Both the position numbers and the translations under genes were made by a program. Positions 51,837 to 61,411 of a stretch of DNA of 64,000 nucleotides are shown here, in pieces; position 1 is the stretch's first letter; the number at the start of each line of letters is the position of its first letter. Under the pieces are notes generated by a model. It was given only the letters and a program-made list of their open reading frames with translations, was not told the origin of the DNA and searched no databases. This DNA is from Halobacteriovoraceae bacterium (GTDB lineage Bacteria > Bdellovibrionota > Bacteriovoracia > Bacteriovoracales > Bacteriovoracaceae): contig PAMZ01000006.1 in NCBI GenBank assembly GCA_002707495.1, forward strand, positions 186,001 to 250,000. Reading direction: 5' to 3'.

Positions 51837-52817
51837 ATGAGCAAAGATTTGACCACTCAGGTGGATATCAGCCTCGTCAAGAAATTTGAAGAAGCAGAAA
51901 ATAGAACGGGTAATATCAACTCTTTTATCGAGGACTTCTTAGAACAGTTCGTTTCAGAACAAACCAAAAAAGCTTATATAGGTGATCTCAAAGTCTTTTT
52001 TGACTTTCTAAAAAGAGGTGGAGTCAGAGTCATGCATCCGTCTCAAATTAAAGGTCATCACTTCCAAATCTATCGAGACGAACTTCTAGAAAAGGGATAT
52101 TCAAGTTCAACTATAAATAGAAAATTGGTCGCTATTCGTTCTTTTATGAAATGGTCAATGGCCTGCAAGCTCATTGAGTTTAACCCGCTGGATATTGTGA
52201 AACTCCCCAAAGTTCAAACTGAATCACCTACAATCGCTTTCGATGATGTTGAAGTCCTCGAAATGCTCAATGCTCCTGATCTTGAAACTAAGAAAGGGCA
52301 GATGCATAAACTTGTTATCTTTCTTCTTTTCTCACTAGGTCTTAGGCGAAGTGAACTCGTTAATATTAGAGTGGGAGACTTCTATCAGGATAGAGGTCAT
52401 TACGTTCTAAAGATACGTGGAAAAGGAAATAAAGATAGGCATCTTCCTTTGCAAACGGAAGTTCTCCAGGCTGTCAAAATATATACAGATGCCATGGCAG
52501 CGCACGGAGTACAATTTGAAAAAGAGGACTTCCTCATTCAAAGTAGTCTCAAGGGCAAAAATACCAGACCTATGGACGGTTCAACCGTTTATAGAATTAT
52601 TGAGAGGTACGCGAAAAAGTGTGGTATCAATAAAAAAGTTGGTGCCCATAGCTGTCGAGCAACCGCCATCTCGCACTTACTCGACACCCAAAAAACACCA
52701 ATAAGAGACGTAGCCATTTTTGCTGGTCATTCAAATATAACCACAACTGAGCGCTATGATAAGAGACGAGAGAATCTTGATAATTCTGCTGCTTACAAAG
52801 TTAACTACGACGACTAA
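51837..52817 (+). CDS. xerC: Tyrosine recombinase (XerC/XerD family)
   Basis: A 326-residue integrase-type recombinase. The SAM-like core-binding domain (about 25-125: FLEQFVSEQTKKAYIGDLKVFFDFLK) precedes the catalytic domain with Arg in SLGLRRSELVNIR, Lys in KIRGKGNKDRHLPL, HxxR in GAHSCRATAISHLL, His in FAGHSNITTTERY and the Tyr nucleophile in the same segment. With no mobile-element neighbours this is likely a chromosomal dimer-resolving recombinase; XerC versus XerD is undecided, and the N-terminal extension of about 25 residues is longer than usual. Confidence 0.85.
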   Translation: MSKDLTTQVDISLVKKFEEAENRTGNINSFIEDFLEQFVSEQTKKAYIGDLKVFFDFLKRGGVRVMHPSQIKGHHFQIYRDELLEKGYSSSTINRKLVAIRSFMKWSMACKLIEFNPLDIVKLPKVQTESPTIAFDDVEVLEMLNAPDLETKKGQMHKLVIFLLFSLGLRRSELVNIRVGDFYQDRGHYVLKIRGKGNKDRHLPLQTEVLQAVKIYTDAMAAHGVQFEKEDFLIQSSLKGKNTRPMDGSTVYRIIERYAKKCGINKKVGAHSCRATAISHLLDTQKTPIRDVAIFAGHSNITTTERYDKRRENLDNSAAYKVNYDD

Positions 52818-53701
52818 ACTGCTTTTTGAAAAATTTCTCTAACTTGTTCAGTGAATTCCTTAAATGGCTCCACGACTTGCCCTTCAAGGACATGATTGTA
52901 GCGACAAAAAAGGTTGTAGGTATTATCTACTGAAGACCTATAGCCTAGAGATTTTATAACTTTTGTTTCTTCGATCGAGAAATATTTTACCTCATCTCTT
53001 GTATAGAGCAATTGGTCCGTAAATTTAACTGCGTCTTTGAAATTGGAAGATCTCATTTGATTAAAGTGTTTCGTTTCAACATAAAACTTTAAAAATTCAC
53101 CTGAGTTCATGTTATTGATAAAAAAATCATCTTGAGTTTGAAAAAGAATTCCAGAGTCAGTAATTTGTTTGATTGAAACTTCAGATCTTAATTTTTGTTC
53201 CTTTCCAAAGGTAACTCCTACAACTTGATTAGTTCTAACTCGTAGAGCTCTGGTTGGGATCTTATTTTTTAAAAGTTGCTTCAAAAGAAATTTTCCCAAT
53301 AAATCTTCGTTAATACATTCCACTAAAGAGATATATTGGTAAGGACCTAAAGGCCCAAGAAAAGAAACTTCAAATGAATTAAAAAAATAGTCCTCACTAG
53401 CTGTGTTCTTTAGGTATTTCATGAAGAAATGATAGACGTCACTTAGAGTAAGACTAAGAATACTTTCATTTTCCATTTTGAGCCAAATGGGCGTTTTCGC
53501 CATTTGCTCATCAATTGTTAAGTATAGATCCATATTCTTTTTTAAATCTGGATTTCTATTCTGGATAGTTCTCATTGCGCTGACTAAGTTTGTATTGTCT
53601 GCGATCCTAAAATTAAAATTTGCCTTGGGGTCTAGACTAAAACTCTGAGAGTAAACTTCTTTTTCTAAAAACTTTGATAACCATGAATCATTTCTAACCA
53701 T
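52814..53701 (-). CDS. Protein with PilZ-like C-terminal region
   Basis: A 295-residue soluble protein. The centre (RALRVRTNQVVGVTFGKEQKLRSEVSIKQITDSGILFQTQDDFF) has the PilZ-like arrangement where R-x3-R precedes a strand with D-x-S-x3; here TDSGI occupies the second motif. PilZ domains bind cyclic di-GMP, but the match is partial. It is the last gene of the fad-permease unit, 69 bases after the permease gene. Confidence 0.6.
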   Translation of the reverse strand: MVRNDSWLSKFLEKEVYSQSFSLDPKANFNFRIADNTNLVSAMRTIQNRNPDLKKNMDLYLTIDEQMAKTPIWLKMENESILSLTLSDVYHFFMKYLKNTASEDYFFNSFEVSFLGPLGPYQYISLVECINEDLLGKFLLKQLLKNKIPTRALRVRTNQVVGVTFGKEQKLRSEVSIKQITDSGILFQTQDDFFINNMNSGEFLKFYVETKHFNQMRSSNFKDAVKFTDQLLYTRDEVKYFSIEETKVIKSLGYRSSVDNTYNLFCRYNHVLEGQVVEPFKEFTEQVREIFQKAV

Positions 53702-53769
53702 AAAATCCTCGTGAAAAGTTTTACGGCAATTTTTTCCTATTTCTTTAAAGCTTTCTTTAAAGAAACACC

Positions 53770-54936
53770 CTACCCGACTTTTTTAATCAGAGAAATAAAC
53801 GACGTATCCTCTTTTTTAAAAATATTAAATGTAATTTTAGTGAAAATATAAGAAATCAAATAAGGTACCAAAAAGGCAGTTAAAATATGCTCTAACTCAA
53901 TTCTAACGGGGATATTCCTTTCCACAAAATGTTCAGGCATTATAACCAGCTGGTTTGAGTCCAAAAGCTCTAAAACTAAAAGCCCAAGCCCCACGCCTAG
54001 AAAACAAAAAAGTCCTGTTAGCAAATGGCCAAAAGTTGATATCAGCTTCATCGCTTTTTCTTTGGTAAGGCCTAATATCCAAAAGGAAGCCAGATCTACT
54101 TTAACTTTATTGTAAAAAATCAGAAAGCCTGAAACGATACAAATACCAATTAGAACACTCATACTGATAAAAAGAAAGAGCATTACTTTTGTCTCTAGTC
54201 CTAACGCCCAAACTAAAGTAGCATTCATTTTTTCCCAAGAAACAAAGTCATTTTTTGAATAAGCCTTAGGCCTTGAATCGAATAATTCACTTAACTTTTC
54301 CTTGGAGGAATAAACTCTTATTCGATTCAGTTTTCTTTTCCTAATCAAGTTTTGAACAAATTGAATTCTAACCCAACCATGAACCCCATCTATTTCCGGT
54401 AGCTCACTGCTATAAAAATCACTCACCAGGCTAGTAGACTGTCTGGGGATTTCACGCAGTAAAACACTAGTATGAGCGGGCGAAGTTATGGTAACCGTAG
54501 TATCATAAAAGGCACTAACCTCTCGTGCCAATTGCCCGCCTAGAATAAGACCTGACAAATCGCGTCCTTTCAGAAAATCTGGAATTTCGTGATCAAAATC
54601 AACTCCATGTAGAATTAAGGGCGAAAGGTAATTACCGTTTTGAAGCATTAGTTCAAGCTCTAATTCCTTTGAGAACTCAATGTCTTTGTATTTTAAATCC
54701 CGAACTAAGGTATCTAATTGCTCTGGCGAAAATCGTTCTACATTAAAATAACCTGTGCCGGAAACTTTTTGAGATCTTTTGACCAGTCCATTTTGAAGAC
54801 CACCCATGATTCCTTGTAATACCGTTAGTGAAAATGAAGAAATTAACAAACCAGTGATTGTTAAAAAAATCAATCGCTGCCGATTAGGGCCGGTAAATAC
54901 ATAGCGAAAAAAATAGCTAAAAAAAGCTAATTTCAT
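53770..54936 (-). CDS. LolC/LolE-like ABC transporter permease
   Basis: A 388-residue FtsX/MacB-type permease: an N-terminal helix (LIFLTITGLLISSFSLTVL, followed by QGIMGGLQNGL as in LolC/E), a large periplasmic domain (about 45-235) and three C-terminal helices (FLFISMSVLIGICIVSGFLIFY, TFGHLLTGLFCFLGVGLG, FLVPYLISYIFTKI). It extracts or moves lipoproteins or lipid. Its ATP-binding partner is not adjacent. It overlaps fadJ by ATGA. Confidence 0.82.
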   Translation of the reverse strand: MKLAFFSYFFRYVFTGPNRQRLIFLTITGLLISSFSLTVLQGIMGGLQNGLVKRSQKVSGTGYFNVERFSPEQLDTLVRDLKYKDIEFSKELELELMLQNGNYLSPLILHGVDFDHEIPDFLKGRDLSGLILGGQLAREVSAFYDTTVTITSPAHTSVLLREIPRQSTSLVSDFYSSELPEIDGVHGWVRIQFVQNLIRKRKLNRIRVYSSKEKLSELFDSRPKAYSKNDFVSWEKMNATLVWALGLETKVMLFLFISMSVLIGICIVSGFLIFYNKVKVDLASFWILGLTKEKAMKLISTFGHLLTGLFCFLGVGLGLLVLELLDSNQLVIMPEHFVERNIPVRIELEHILTAFLVPYLISYIFTKITFNIFKKEDTSFISLIKKVG

Positions 54937-57047
54937 GCTTCGTAAAACTTCTTTTTATCTATCACCAATCGCTCGAGATATTTACTCACCTGATAGCGAT
55001 CAGAATCAACTTCTTGTGCAAATTTTTCAATAGCAGTTTTAATTCGATCCAATCCTTCAATATCTGCATACCGTAGAAGACCTCCTCTAAAGGGAGGAAA
55101 GCCTATACCAAAAATAAGACCTAGATCTACGGTCTGAGCATCTTCTACGACTTTTTCATCTAGAATATTAGCGGCCTCATTAATCATAGGAAGAACAACT
55201 CGCATTTGAATCGTCGTCTCATCCATTGAGATGGAGTCTTCAGGAAGTATCTCTAGTACATCGGGGTTCACTTCCTGTTGTTTGCCATTTTCGTCGTAGA
55301 GATAAAATCCACGAGAGGATTTTTTTCCTAAAAGCTTCTTTTCTACAGCTCTATGAGAAAGATGGTTTGCTTTCGCTCTAGCACCTAGGCCTTCTTCCAT
55401 AACTTCACCAACATGGGCACAAACATCTAAGCCAATTTCATCCATCAGTCTGCAAGGTCCCATCGGCATTCCGAAATTTAATAGAGCCCTATCAATAGCT
55501 TCAACACTAACTCCTTCCTCTAAAAGATAAGCTGATTCATTAAGAAATGGAGCCAAAATTCGATTGACTAAAAATCCCGGACAATCATTTACCACCACAG
55601 GAGTTTTCTTTACGTCGAGTGCCCACTTATAGAGTTTATCGATAGTCTCTTGACTTACATCTTTGTGGCGAATAATTTCAACCAAAGGCATTTTATTGAC
55701 TGGATTAAAAAAATGAAGACCAGCAAAACGATCTTTTTTCTTTAATGCCTTAGCCATCTCGTTAACTGAAAGAGACGAAGTATTTGAAGTTAGCAAGCAG
55801 TCCTCTGAGACATATTCTTCTACCTCTGCGAAAACTTTTTTCTTGATATCAATATTTTCAACTACCGCTTCTATTAATAAATCAACCTTCTTAAAACCTT
55901 GATAAGTTAAAGTGGGTTGAATCGAGCGCTGCTTTCGCTCAAAATCATCTTGAGTAAGCCTTTTTCTTTTTAACGCTTTAGAAAAGATCTCTCCTGATTG
56001 CTTGAGCCCTAGCTCTATCCCTTGGAGATTTATATCCTTAAGAAGTGGAGACTGACCAGAGTTTGCCATGAGCCAAGCGATCCCGCCCCCCATCGTTCCC
56101 CCACCAAGAACAGCTCCTTGATTCACGGAGGAAATTTGGTCTTTATTTTCCATTTTTTTAGCATTGTCTTGTAAAAAGAAAACATGAGTGAGAGCTTTTG
56201 ATTGAGAGGTTTGAGACAACTCTCCAAAAGCTCTTGCCTCATTGGCAAGATATGTGCTCCTTCTTTTTCCAAAACTATTTTCTAAATGATCTAAAATTTT
56301 TAGAGGTGCTGGATAAAAACCTTTGGTTTTATCCAGAACAGTTTGGCGGGCTTTTCTAAAAATAATTCCTCTCGCTAGGAAGTTCTCTGCCGCCTTTTCT
56401 GTCAAAGAATCCTGGATAGATTTTTCATGCTCAGTCTTTTTAAATAAGTACTCCGAAGCAAGCTCTATCATGCGCTCTTTAGGCATAACGGCATCAGCTA
56501 AACCAAGTTTTACTGCCTTCTTTGCTCTAATCTGTTTACCTGTTAGAAGATAATCTAATGAGGTTGCAAGTCCTATTTTCCTTGGAAGTCTATAGGTTCC
56601 TCCAAAGCCCGGGAGTACCCCTAACATGACTTCTGGAAGGCCTAGAGCGGTTTTTTTATTATCAGAGCAAATAATTTTATCGCAAGCCAAGATCATTTCT
56701 AATCCACCACCTAAACATATGCCATCAACTAGCGCCATAGTAGGGATAGATAGATCTTCCAATTTATTAAAAACAGCCTGACCTTGTTCACAACCAGAGC
56801 TGGCTTCGGCTACCGAGCTTAACGACTGAATAACAGACACATCCATTCCTGCTAAAAAGCAGTCTTTTTTATGAGAAAAAAGAACCACACCTTTAGCATT
56901 TTTATCTGAACTGATCTCGGTAAATAAATGGTCTAATTCTCTCAAAGTATCTTCACTGATTACTGTCAGTGATTTTTCCTCAAACTTTCCAAAGCCAATA
57001 TAATATATACCATCTCTTATTTCGCTCGTGACAGTTGATAATTCCAT
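54933..57047 (-). CDS. fadJ: Fatty-acid oxidation multifunctional protein (enoyl-CoA hydratase / 3-hydroxyacyl-CoA dehydrogenase)
   Basis: A 704-residue two-enzyme protein of beta-oxidation. Residues 1 to about 195 are the crotonase domain (GICLGGGLEMILACD, LGLPEVMLGVLPGFGGTYRLPR, LTGKQIRAKKAVKLGLAD). From about 310 the 3-hydroxyacyl-CoA dehydrogenase starts at the NAD loop GGGTMGGGIAW, with LHFFNPVNKMPLVEII, VNRILAPFLNES and the C-terminal GIGFPPFRGG. Works with FadI just upstream (12 bases). Confidence 0.95.
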   Translation of the reverse strand: MELSTVTSEIRDGIYYIGFGKFEEKSLTVISEDTLRELDHLFTEISSDKNAKGVVLFSHKKDCFLAGMDVSVIQSLSSVAEASSGCEQGQAVFNKLEDLSIPTMALVDGICLGGGLEMILACDKIICSDNKKTALGLPEVMLGVLPGFGGTYRLPRKIGLATSLDYLLTGKQIRAKKAVKLGLADAVMPKERMIELASEYLFKKTEHEKSIQDSLTEKAAENFLARGIIFRKARQTVLDKTKGFYPAPLKILDHLENSFGKRRSTYLANEARAFGELSQTSQSKALTHVFFLQDNAKKMENKDQISSVNQGAVLGGGTMGGGIAWLMANSGQSPLLKDINLQGIELGLKQSGEIFSKALKRKRLTQDDFERKQRSIQPTLTYQGFKKVDLLIEAVVENIDIKKKVFAEVEEYVSEDCLLTSNTSSLSVNEMAKALKKKDRFAGLHFFNPVNKMPLVEIIRHKDVSQETIDKLYKWALDVKKTPVVVNDCPGFLVNRILAPFLNESAYLLEEGVSVEAIDRALLNFGMPMGPCRLMDEIGLDVCAHVGEVMEEGLGARAKANHLSHRAVEKKLLGKKSSRGFYLYDENGKQQEVNPDVLEILPEDSISMDETTIQMRVVLPMINEAANILDEKVVEDAQTVDLGLIFGIGFPPFRGGLLRYADIEGLDRIKTAIEKFAQEVDSDRYQVSKYLERLVIDKKKFYEA

Positions 57048-57059
57048 TTTATTCCTTCC

Positions 57060-58346
57060 TTAAACTTTTAAGTTCTCAATTACAACGGCCCCACCTTGAC
57101 CGCCTCCAATACAAAGTGAAGCAAGGCCTAGCTTTTTCTTTTGCTTGGCAAGTTCGTGAGCTAATGTAACGACAAGTCTTGAACCAGTGGAACCAACAGG
57201 ATGGCCAAGGGCTATGGCTCCCCCATTAACATTAAGTTTACTTCGATCTAGCTCACCTAAGACATCCACACTCCATTTGGATGCAAGTTTTGAATCACTC
57301 ATGACTTTCAGGCAGGAAAGTACCTGTGCTGCAAAAGCTTCATTAATTTCAACTAAATCAAAATCATCCAATTTGTGTCCAGTTCTTTTTAAAACTCCAT
57401 TCATCGCCAAAACCGGACCAAGCCCCATTCGCTCAGGCTCTAGTCCGTGAAAATGATAGTCAATCATTCTGGCCATGGGATCTAAATTATATTTATTAAC
57501 TGCTTCTTCAGAGCAAAGAAGCCACACAGATCCTCCATCGGTAATGGGGCAAGCATTTCCAACAGTAACTGTCCCCGTTCTCTTTTCAAAAAATGGCTTA
57601 AGCTTAGCGAGTTTCTCCATGGAAGAGTCTTTTCTTGGTCCATTATCTTCTGTTATGAGTTGATCCAGTTTTTTACCAGCAATTGTGGGAAGAATTTCTG
57701 AAGTAAACTTCCCCTCTGCTTGGGCCATATTAGCTCTTCTGTGAGACTCATTAGCAAACTCATCTTGCTCTTCACGTGTGATACCAAACTCCCTGGCAAG
57801 CTTTTCTGCAGTCTGCCCCATATTAAGACCACAAAACGGATCTGTGAGTCCCTGTTCAATGGCAATCACGGGACTTAAATGACCAAGCTTAAAGGTGGAA
57901 GCAACTTTAATTTTTGCTTGAGGAGTTTTTGCCTTCATAAGCTCCATAAAGAGTTCAGCCATCTCCTCTTTAAAAAGTAGTGGCATAGATGACATACTTT
58001 CAACTCCGCCGGCAAAAATAATATCTGCTCTACCGGAAGCAATTTTTAAATAACCCTGAGAAAGTGCTTCCATTCCTGAAGCACAATTTCTATGTACCGA
58101 GTAACCAGAAGTCTTTTTATCGAGTCCAGCTTCAAGCGCAATCACTCGTCCTATATTTGGATATTTCGCAGGTGTCCCAGTATTACCAATAATGACTTCA
58201 TCTACTTGATCACTAGGCAAATTTAAATTATCCATAATACTTTTTATAAGATAATGACCTAGATAAGGTGCGGGAACATCTTTGAGAACTGTTCCTGATT
58301 TGGCTTGGGGGGTACGTTTTCCCTCCACGAGATAGACCGGTTTCAT
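57060..58346 (-). CDS. fadI: Acetyl-CoA acyltransferase (thiolase)
   Basis: A 428-residue thiolase, the last step of beta-oxidation. Catalytic Cys in VHRNCASGMEALSQGYL, GGVESMSSMPLL, the His in NVNGGAIALGHPVGSTGSRL and the final Cys in ASLCIGGGQGGAVVIE. The length matches FadI rather than FadA. First gene of a fadI-fadJ-permease-PilZ-like unit. Confidence 0.95.
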   Translation of the reverse strand: MKPVYLVEGKRTPQAKSGTVLKDVPAPYLGHYLIKSIMDNLNLPSDQVDEVIIGNTGTPAKYPNIGRVIALEAGLDKKTSGYSVHRNCASGMEALSQGYLKIASGRADIIFAGGVESMSSMPLLFKEEMAELFMELMKAKTPQAKIKVASTFKLGHLSPVIAIEQGLTDPFCGLNMGQTAEKLAREFGITREEQDEFANESHRRANMAQAEGKFTSEILPTIAGKKLDQLITEDNGPRKDSSMEKLAKLKPFFEKRTGTVTVGNACPITDGGSVWLLCSEEAVNKYNLDPMARMIDYHFHGLEPERMGLGPVLAMNGVLKRTGHKLDDFDLVEINEAFAAQVLSCLKVMSDSKLASKWSVDVLGELDRSKLNVNGGAIALGHPVGSTGSRLVVTLAHELAKQKKKLGLASLCIGGGQGGAVVIENLKV

Positions 58347-58421
58347 GCTTAAAACTCCCTTAATTATAACTCTTTTATTTTAAGGGATTAAGCCTTAAAG
58401 AACCAATACTTTAAAACGAAA

Positions 58422-58446
58422 AAAGGCTTGTCAAAGACAAGCCTTT
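58422..58446 (-). terminator. Rho-independent terminator of the beta-barrel gene
   Basis: On the minus strand an eleven-base-pair stem AAAGGCTTGTC/GACAAGCCTTT with a three-base loop, continuing into TTTTTT. It lies 24 bases after the gene's stop. Confidence 0.92.
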
Positions 58447-58469
58447 CTATTCGAGGTTTTGCGTTAAAA

Positions 58470-59630
58470 TTAAAACTGAATTAACATTCCCGCAAAGATA
58501 CTAATGATATTGGCACTGGCTAATTCATCAGAAAGATCTTGTAGTCTCTGCTGATCAGGCGCATTAAAAGCATTGATTCCATTCTCTGTAGAAAGGTTAC
58601 TTCCAAGCCCTCTTTGATAATTAAGCTCTAGGTTTACTCCGACCATTTCGGTAAGGATAATCTCTGAACCTAGCATAAGTTCTGCATTAATTGAGCTTGT
58701 AACAACTTCCTCATTCCCAAGGTTATATCCGTAATATCCTGAGTTATTAAAGCCATAACCATAGCCACCGTAACTAGAACTTGCAGCGTTGTTGTTTGCA
58801 TACTCAAGTGTTGTTCTATTATACCCAAGACCAGCACCTGCATAAGGACGAAATCTTTCGTTCTTTAGGAAGAAAAACTTCCCATATAAACCAAAGTTCA
58901 TATTTGAATAATCGATTGTTCTTCCGTTATAAAAACTATTGTAATAGTTCATATAGCCTGAATCGAAATAACCCGTTCCAAAATCTTGTGTTTGCATTGT
59001 CGTATAAGCAAATCCAATTCCCACACTGAAACGAGAATCGACATTTGACTCTACCCTTAGTCCCGCACCAATATTGGACTCAAGATTGTTATTGTCGGAC
59101 ATGTAGGTCGTCATACCTGTGTAAGGTAGAACTTTTATATCAGATCCAAAACCTTCAGACTCTTTAACTTTCGCTTTCACCGCTGGTGCAGCTGCGACCA
59201 TTTTCACTTCATCTTCAGCAATTTTTTTAGGCTTAGGAGCTGGTTTTTCTACAAACTCATCACAACCAGGTTTGTATCCAGTTGCCATAAGGCAGTCGAT
59301 TTTTTTATTATACTTGTCAATCTTCTCTTGAGCATCTTTTCGCTCTGAAATAAGATCTTCCATTTCCTCAGAAAGTTTTTCAGTAGAGTCAGAGAGCTGA
59401 TCGTACCTTTTCTTTTTCTCTTTGGTGACGATGATTTGGTTTTTCTGTTTGGTCAACTCACCTTTAATACTTTCTAGTTCGGCATCTGTTGGAGGTAATT
59501 CCTCTTGCACGTAACCGTTAATGTTGATGGGGTCACTACTCAAATACTGTTGTTCAGCATTTTGTGCCATAGCAGCTGAGCTTATAAATAAAGCAATCAG
59601 CATCCCCATTGGCTTTGATTTCGTTTTCAT
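58470..59630 (-). CDS. Outer-membrane beta-barrel protein with coiled-coil N-terminus
   Basis: A 386-residue protein with signal peptide (MGMLIALFISSAAMA), a coiled-coil segment (about 50-115: ELESIKGELTKQKNQIIVTKEKKKRYDQL...SERKDAQEKIDKYNK), a Lys/Pro/Ala-rich linker and a C-terminal OmpA-type or porin-like eight-strand barrel (about 170-386) with Gly/Tyr/Asn-rich loops (SYGGYGYGFNNSGYYG) and a final Phe. It probably anchors at the outer membrane. It has its own terminator. Confidence 0.72.
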   Translation of the reverse strand: MKTKSKPMGMLIALFISSAAMAQNAEQQYLSSDPININGYVQEELPPTDAELESIKGELTKQKNQIIVTKEKKKRYDQLSDSTEKLSEEMEDLISERKDAQEKIDKYNKKIDCLMATGYKPGCDEFVEKPAPKPKKIAEDEVKMVAAAPAVKAKVKESEGFGSDIKVLPYTGMTTYMSDNNNLESNIGAGLRVESNVDSRFSVGIGFAYTTMQTQDFGTGYFDSGYMNYYNSFYNGRTIDYSNMNFGLYGKFFFLKNERFRPYAGAGLGYNRTTLEYANNNAASSSYGGYGYGFNNSGYYGYNLGNEEVVTSSINAELMLGSEIILTEMVGVNLELNYQRGLGSNLSTENGINAFNAPDQQRLQDLSDELASANIISIFAGMLIQF

Positions 59631-59766
59631 ACGTTTCTCCTCGAATAAAACTATACGAGCATAGTTTATCGAGGATACATGACGCTATACAGCATTTACT
59701 CTAAATGGTGTAATATTTACAGGTATTTTTGCAATTGGGAGGTAAATGAAACCTATTTACAGTAAG

Positions 59767-60012
59767 TTAGCGAGGTATTCTAAATCGCTTATAGCGGCCT
59801 CGGATATTAGTATCGGCGCTATTTCCAAGGACACTGGCAAATCCTCTAAGATATTTATTCTGAAAACTGTCAGGATTTGAGACCAAATATTCATCTATTC
59901 TTCTAAAAACAGTGAAGGCAATAGAGACTACGACTGCAAGTAAAAGGACGTATTCAACCATAGTTTGACCTGATTGTTTAAGTTTAAAAGGGCATTGCAG
60001 CTTAAGTCTCAT
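59767..60012 (-). CDS. Flp/Tad-type pilin-like protein
   Basis: An 81-residue protein with a class III prepilin signature: KQSG followed by QTMVEYVLLLAVVVSIAFTVF, where the peptidase cuts after Gly and Glu is at +5 of the mature pilin helix. The C-terminus is basic (RGRYKRFRIPR). No tad assembly genes are nearby. It may be a minor pilin or pseudopilin. Confidence 0.75.
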   Translation of the reverse strand: MRLKLQCPFKLKQSGQTMVEYVLLLAVVVSIAFTVFRRIDEYLVSNPDSFQNKYLRGFASVLGNSADTNIRGRYKRFRIPR

Positions 60013-60049
60013 ATATGGGTCATATTATATCTCGGAAGAAGTCTTTATT

Positions 60050-61411
60050 CTATCGAGCAAAAATATCTAATAAATAAGAAAAAAGACCCAAGGAACGAGC
60101 GCGACTCGGACCACAATGATTCAGCCCCAGAAGCTGCACCTTAGACTTATCCTTTAACCTCATAGTAACAAGCTCTTCTTGATAAGTTTTTGAATCCGGT
60201 GAAAGTTTTAGTTTTATTTGCGGCTTATACTTAAACCAAATATCAGAGCCCTCTGAAAGCTTTGCTCGGCTAACCCAATCAGAGCGTTTCAAACCTGGAA
60301 GAATCGTTTTAAGTGATTGATAAACATCATCAATTGCCGAGGGATAATAAAAACTAGGTTTTGTACCTTGAAAATCAGAATATGAATAAAGTCCTTGCAG
60401 TTTACCTGCCTCATCTACCTCAAGCTCCCAAAAAGGGAAATCACTACCCATCCTGTTTTGGGGTGCAAAAACAATTCTTTTTCCTCTAAAAAAATCTATA
60501 AACTCGTGCTCAATAAGACACTCGATATTGATCGATTTAAAAACAACGGGATTTAGCAGCGTTTCAAACGGGAGTCTAAAATTGTCTTGGCCAAAAAAAT
60601 AGGTTTGCTCAACATGAACATTTCCATCGACAGAGTCTAGCTGAACAAACTCGAGCTGATTGCCTCGAATCCCCCAGTCGACAATTCCCGCGGTCTTTGT
60701 ATCTCCACCCAATAGTCTGTACTCGTATAATAGTTCTTGATTGAGGCTATCTTCATCAACCTTGTATCTAGGGGAGATTAAACTAATAAAGAGATAAGTT
60801 GACTCTAACTGAGAAAAACCTGAAGAAAATATTGTTTGAAATAAAACCTGATTTACAAAGTGCAGTTGCTTAGCAATTAGGATATCAGAGTGAACAAAAG
60901 ACATAAACTCTTGTAAAAAAACTCTAAATTCTTCAAAAGCGATTTCAGAGAAGAAATCTTTCAGTTTAATTGTCTTGGATGAAAGTGTTCGATCAGCAAG
61001 TAGATCCAACATCTCAAAGAATTTAGCATCAAACGTGGAGGTTTCAACTTCTAACATTTTTCTCCGAGACTCTGAGCTGAAACACTCTGGGATTTTTCTT
61101 GCTATTTCTTTGATATTTGTAAAAGGCGAATCACCCATCTCTAATAGTTTTTGGTTGAGAGATAATAATGTATTTTGAGGTTGCAAATTACTGTCGATTT
61201 CACCAAGACAATCTATTTCTAATTGCTCTCCAAGCTTATTTAAAACAGCTCTTTCTGCGTACCCAATATTTTTATACCACTGGTTCGCAAAACGATAATT
61301 TTTGTCGTTAATCAGTAACGTCTTTTTATTTTGCCGTAGACTTAAGATACCTTGGATCAAGGAGATATAATTTTGTCCTACTATATTGTGATCATATGAA
61401 GCTTTAAGCAT
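60050..61411 (-). CDS. Protein with Rossmann-like N-terminus, unknown function
   Basis: A 453-residue soluble protein. The start NIVGQNYISLIQGILSLRQNKKTLLINDKN has the spacing of a dinucleotide-binding loop in FAD-binding proteins, but lacks GxGxxG, so binding is doubtful. Later parts (VDWGIRGNQLEFVQLDSVDGNVHVEQTYFFG, GKRIVFAPQNRMGSDFPFWELEVDEAG) suggest a beta-rich domain. It abuts waaA (shared base at 61411) as the last gene of an envelope unit. Function unknown. Confidence 0.55.
   Translation of the reverse strand: MLKASYDHNIVGQNYISLIQGILSLRQNKKTLLINDKNYRFANQWYKNIGYAERAVLNKLGEQLEIDCLGEIDSNLQPQNTLLSLNQKLLEMGDSPFTNIKEIARKIPECFSSESRRKMLEVETSTFDAKFFEMLDLLADRTLSSKTIKLKDFFSEIAFEEFRVFLQEFMSFVHSDILIAKQLHFVNQVLFQTIFSSGFSQLESTYLFISLISPRYKVDEDSLNQELLYEYRLLGGDTKTAGIVDWGIRGNQLEFVQLDSVDGNVHVEQTYFFGQDNFRLPFETLLNPVVFKSINIECLIEHEFIDFFRGKRIVFAPQNRMGSDFPFWELEVDEAGKLQGLYSYSDFQGTKPSFYYPSAIDDVYQSLKTILPGLKRSDWVSRAKLSEGSDIWFKYKPQIKLKLSPDSKTYQEELVTMRLKDKSKVQLLGLNHCGPSRARSLGLFSYLLDIFAR

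Noticed and set aside
59746-59877. A 43-codon plus-strand ORF after GGGAGG
   Set aside because: It runs antisense through the pilin gene, spacing from GGAGG to ATG is only three bases, and its sequence shows no recognisable motif.
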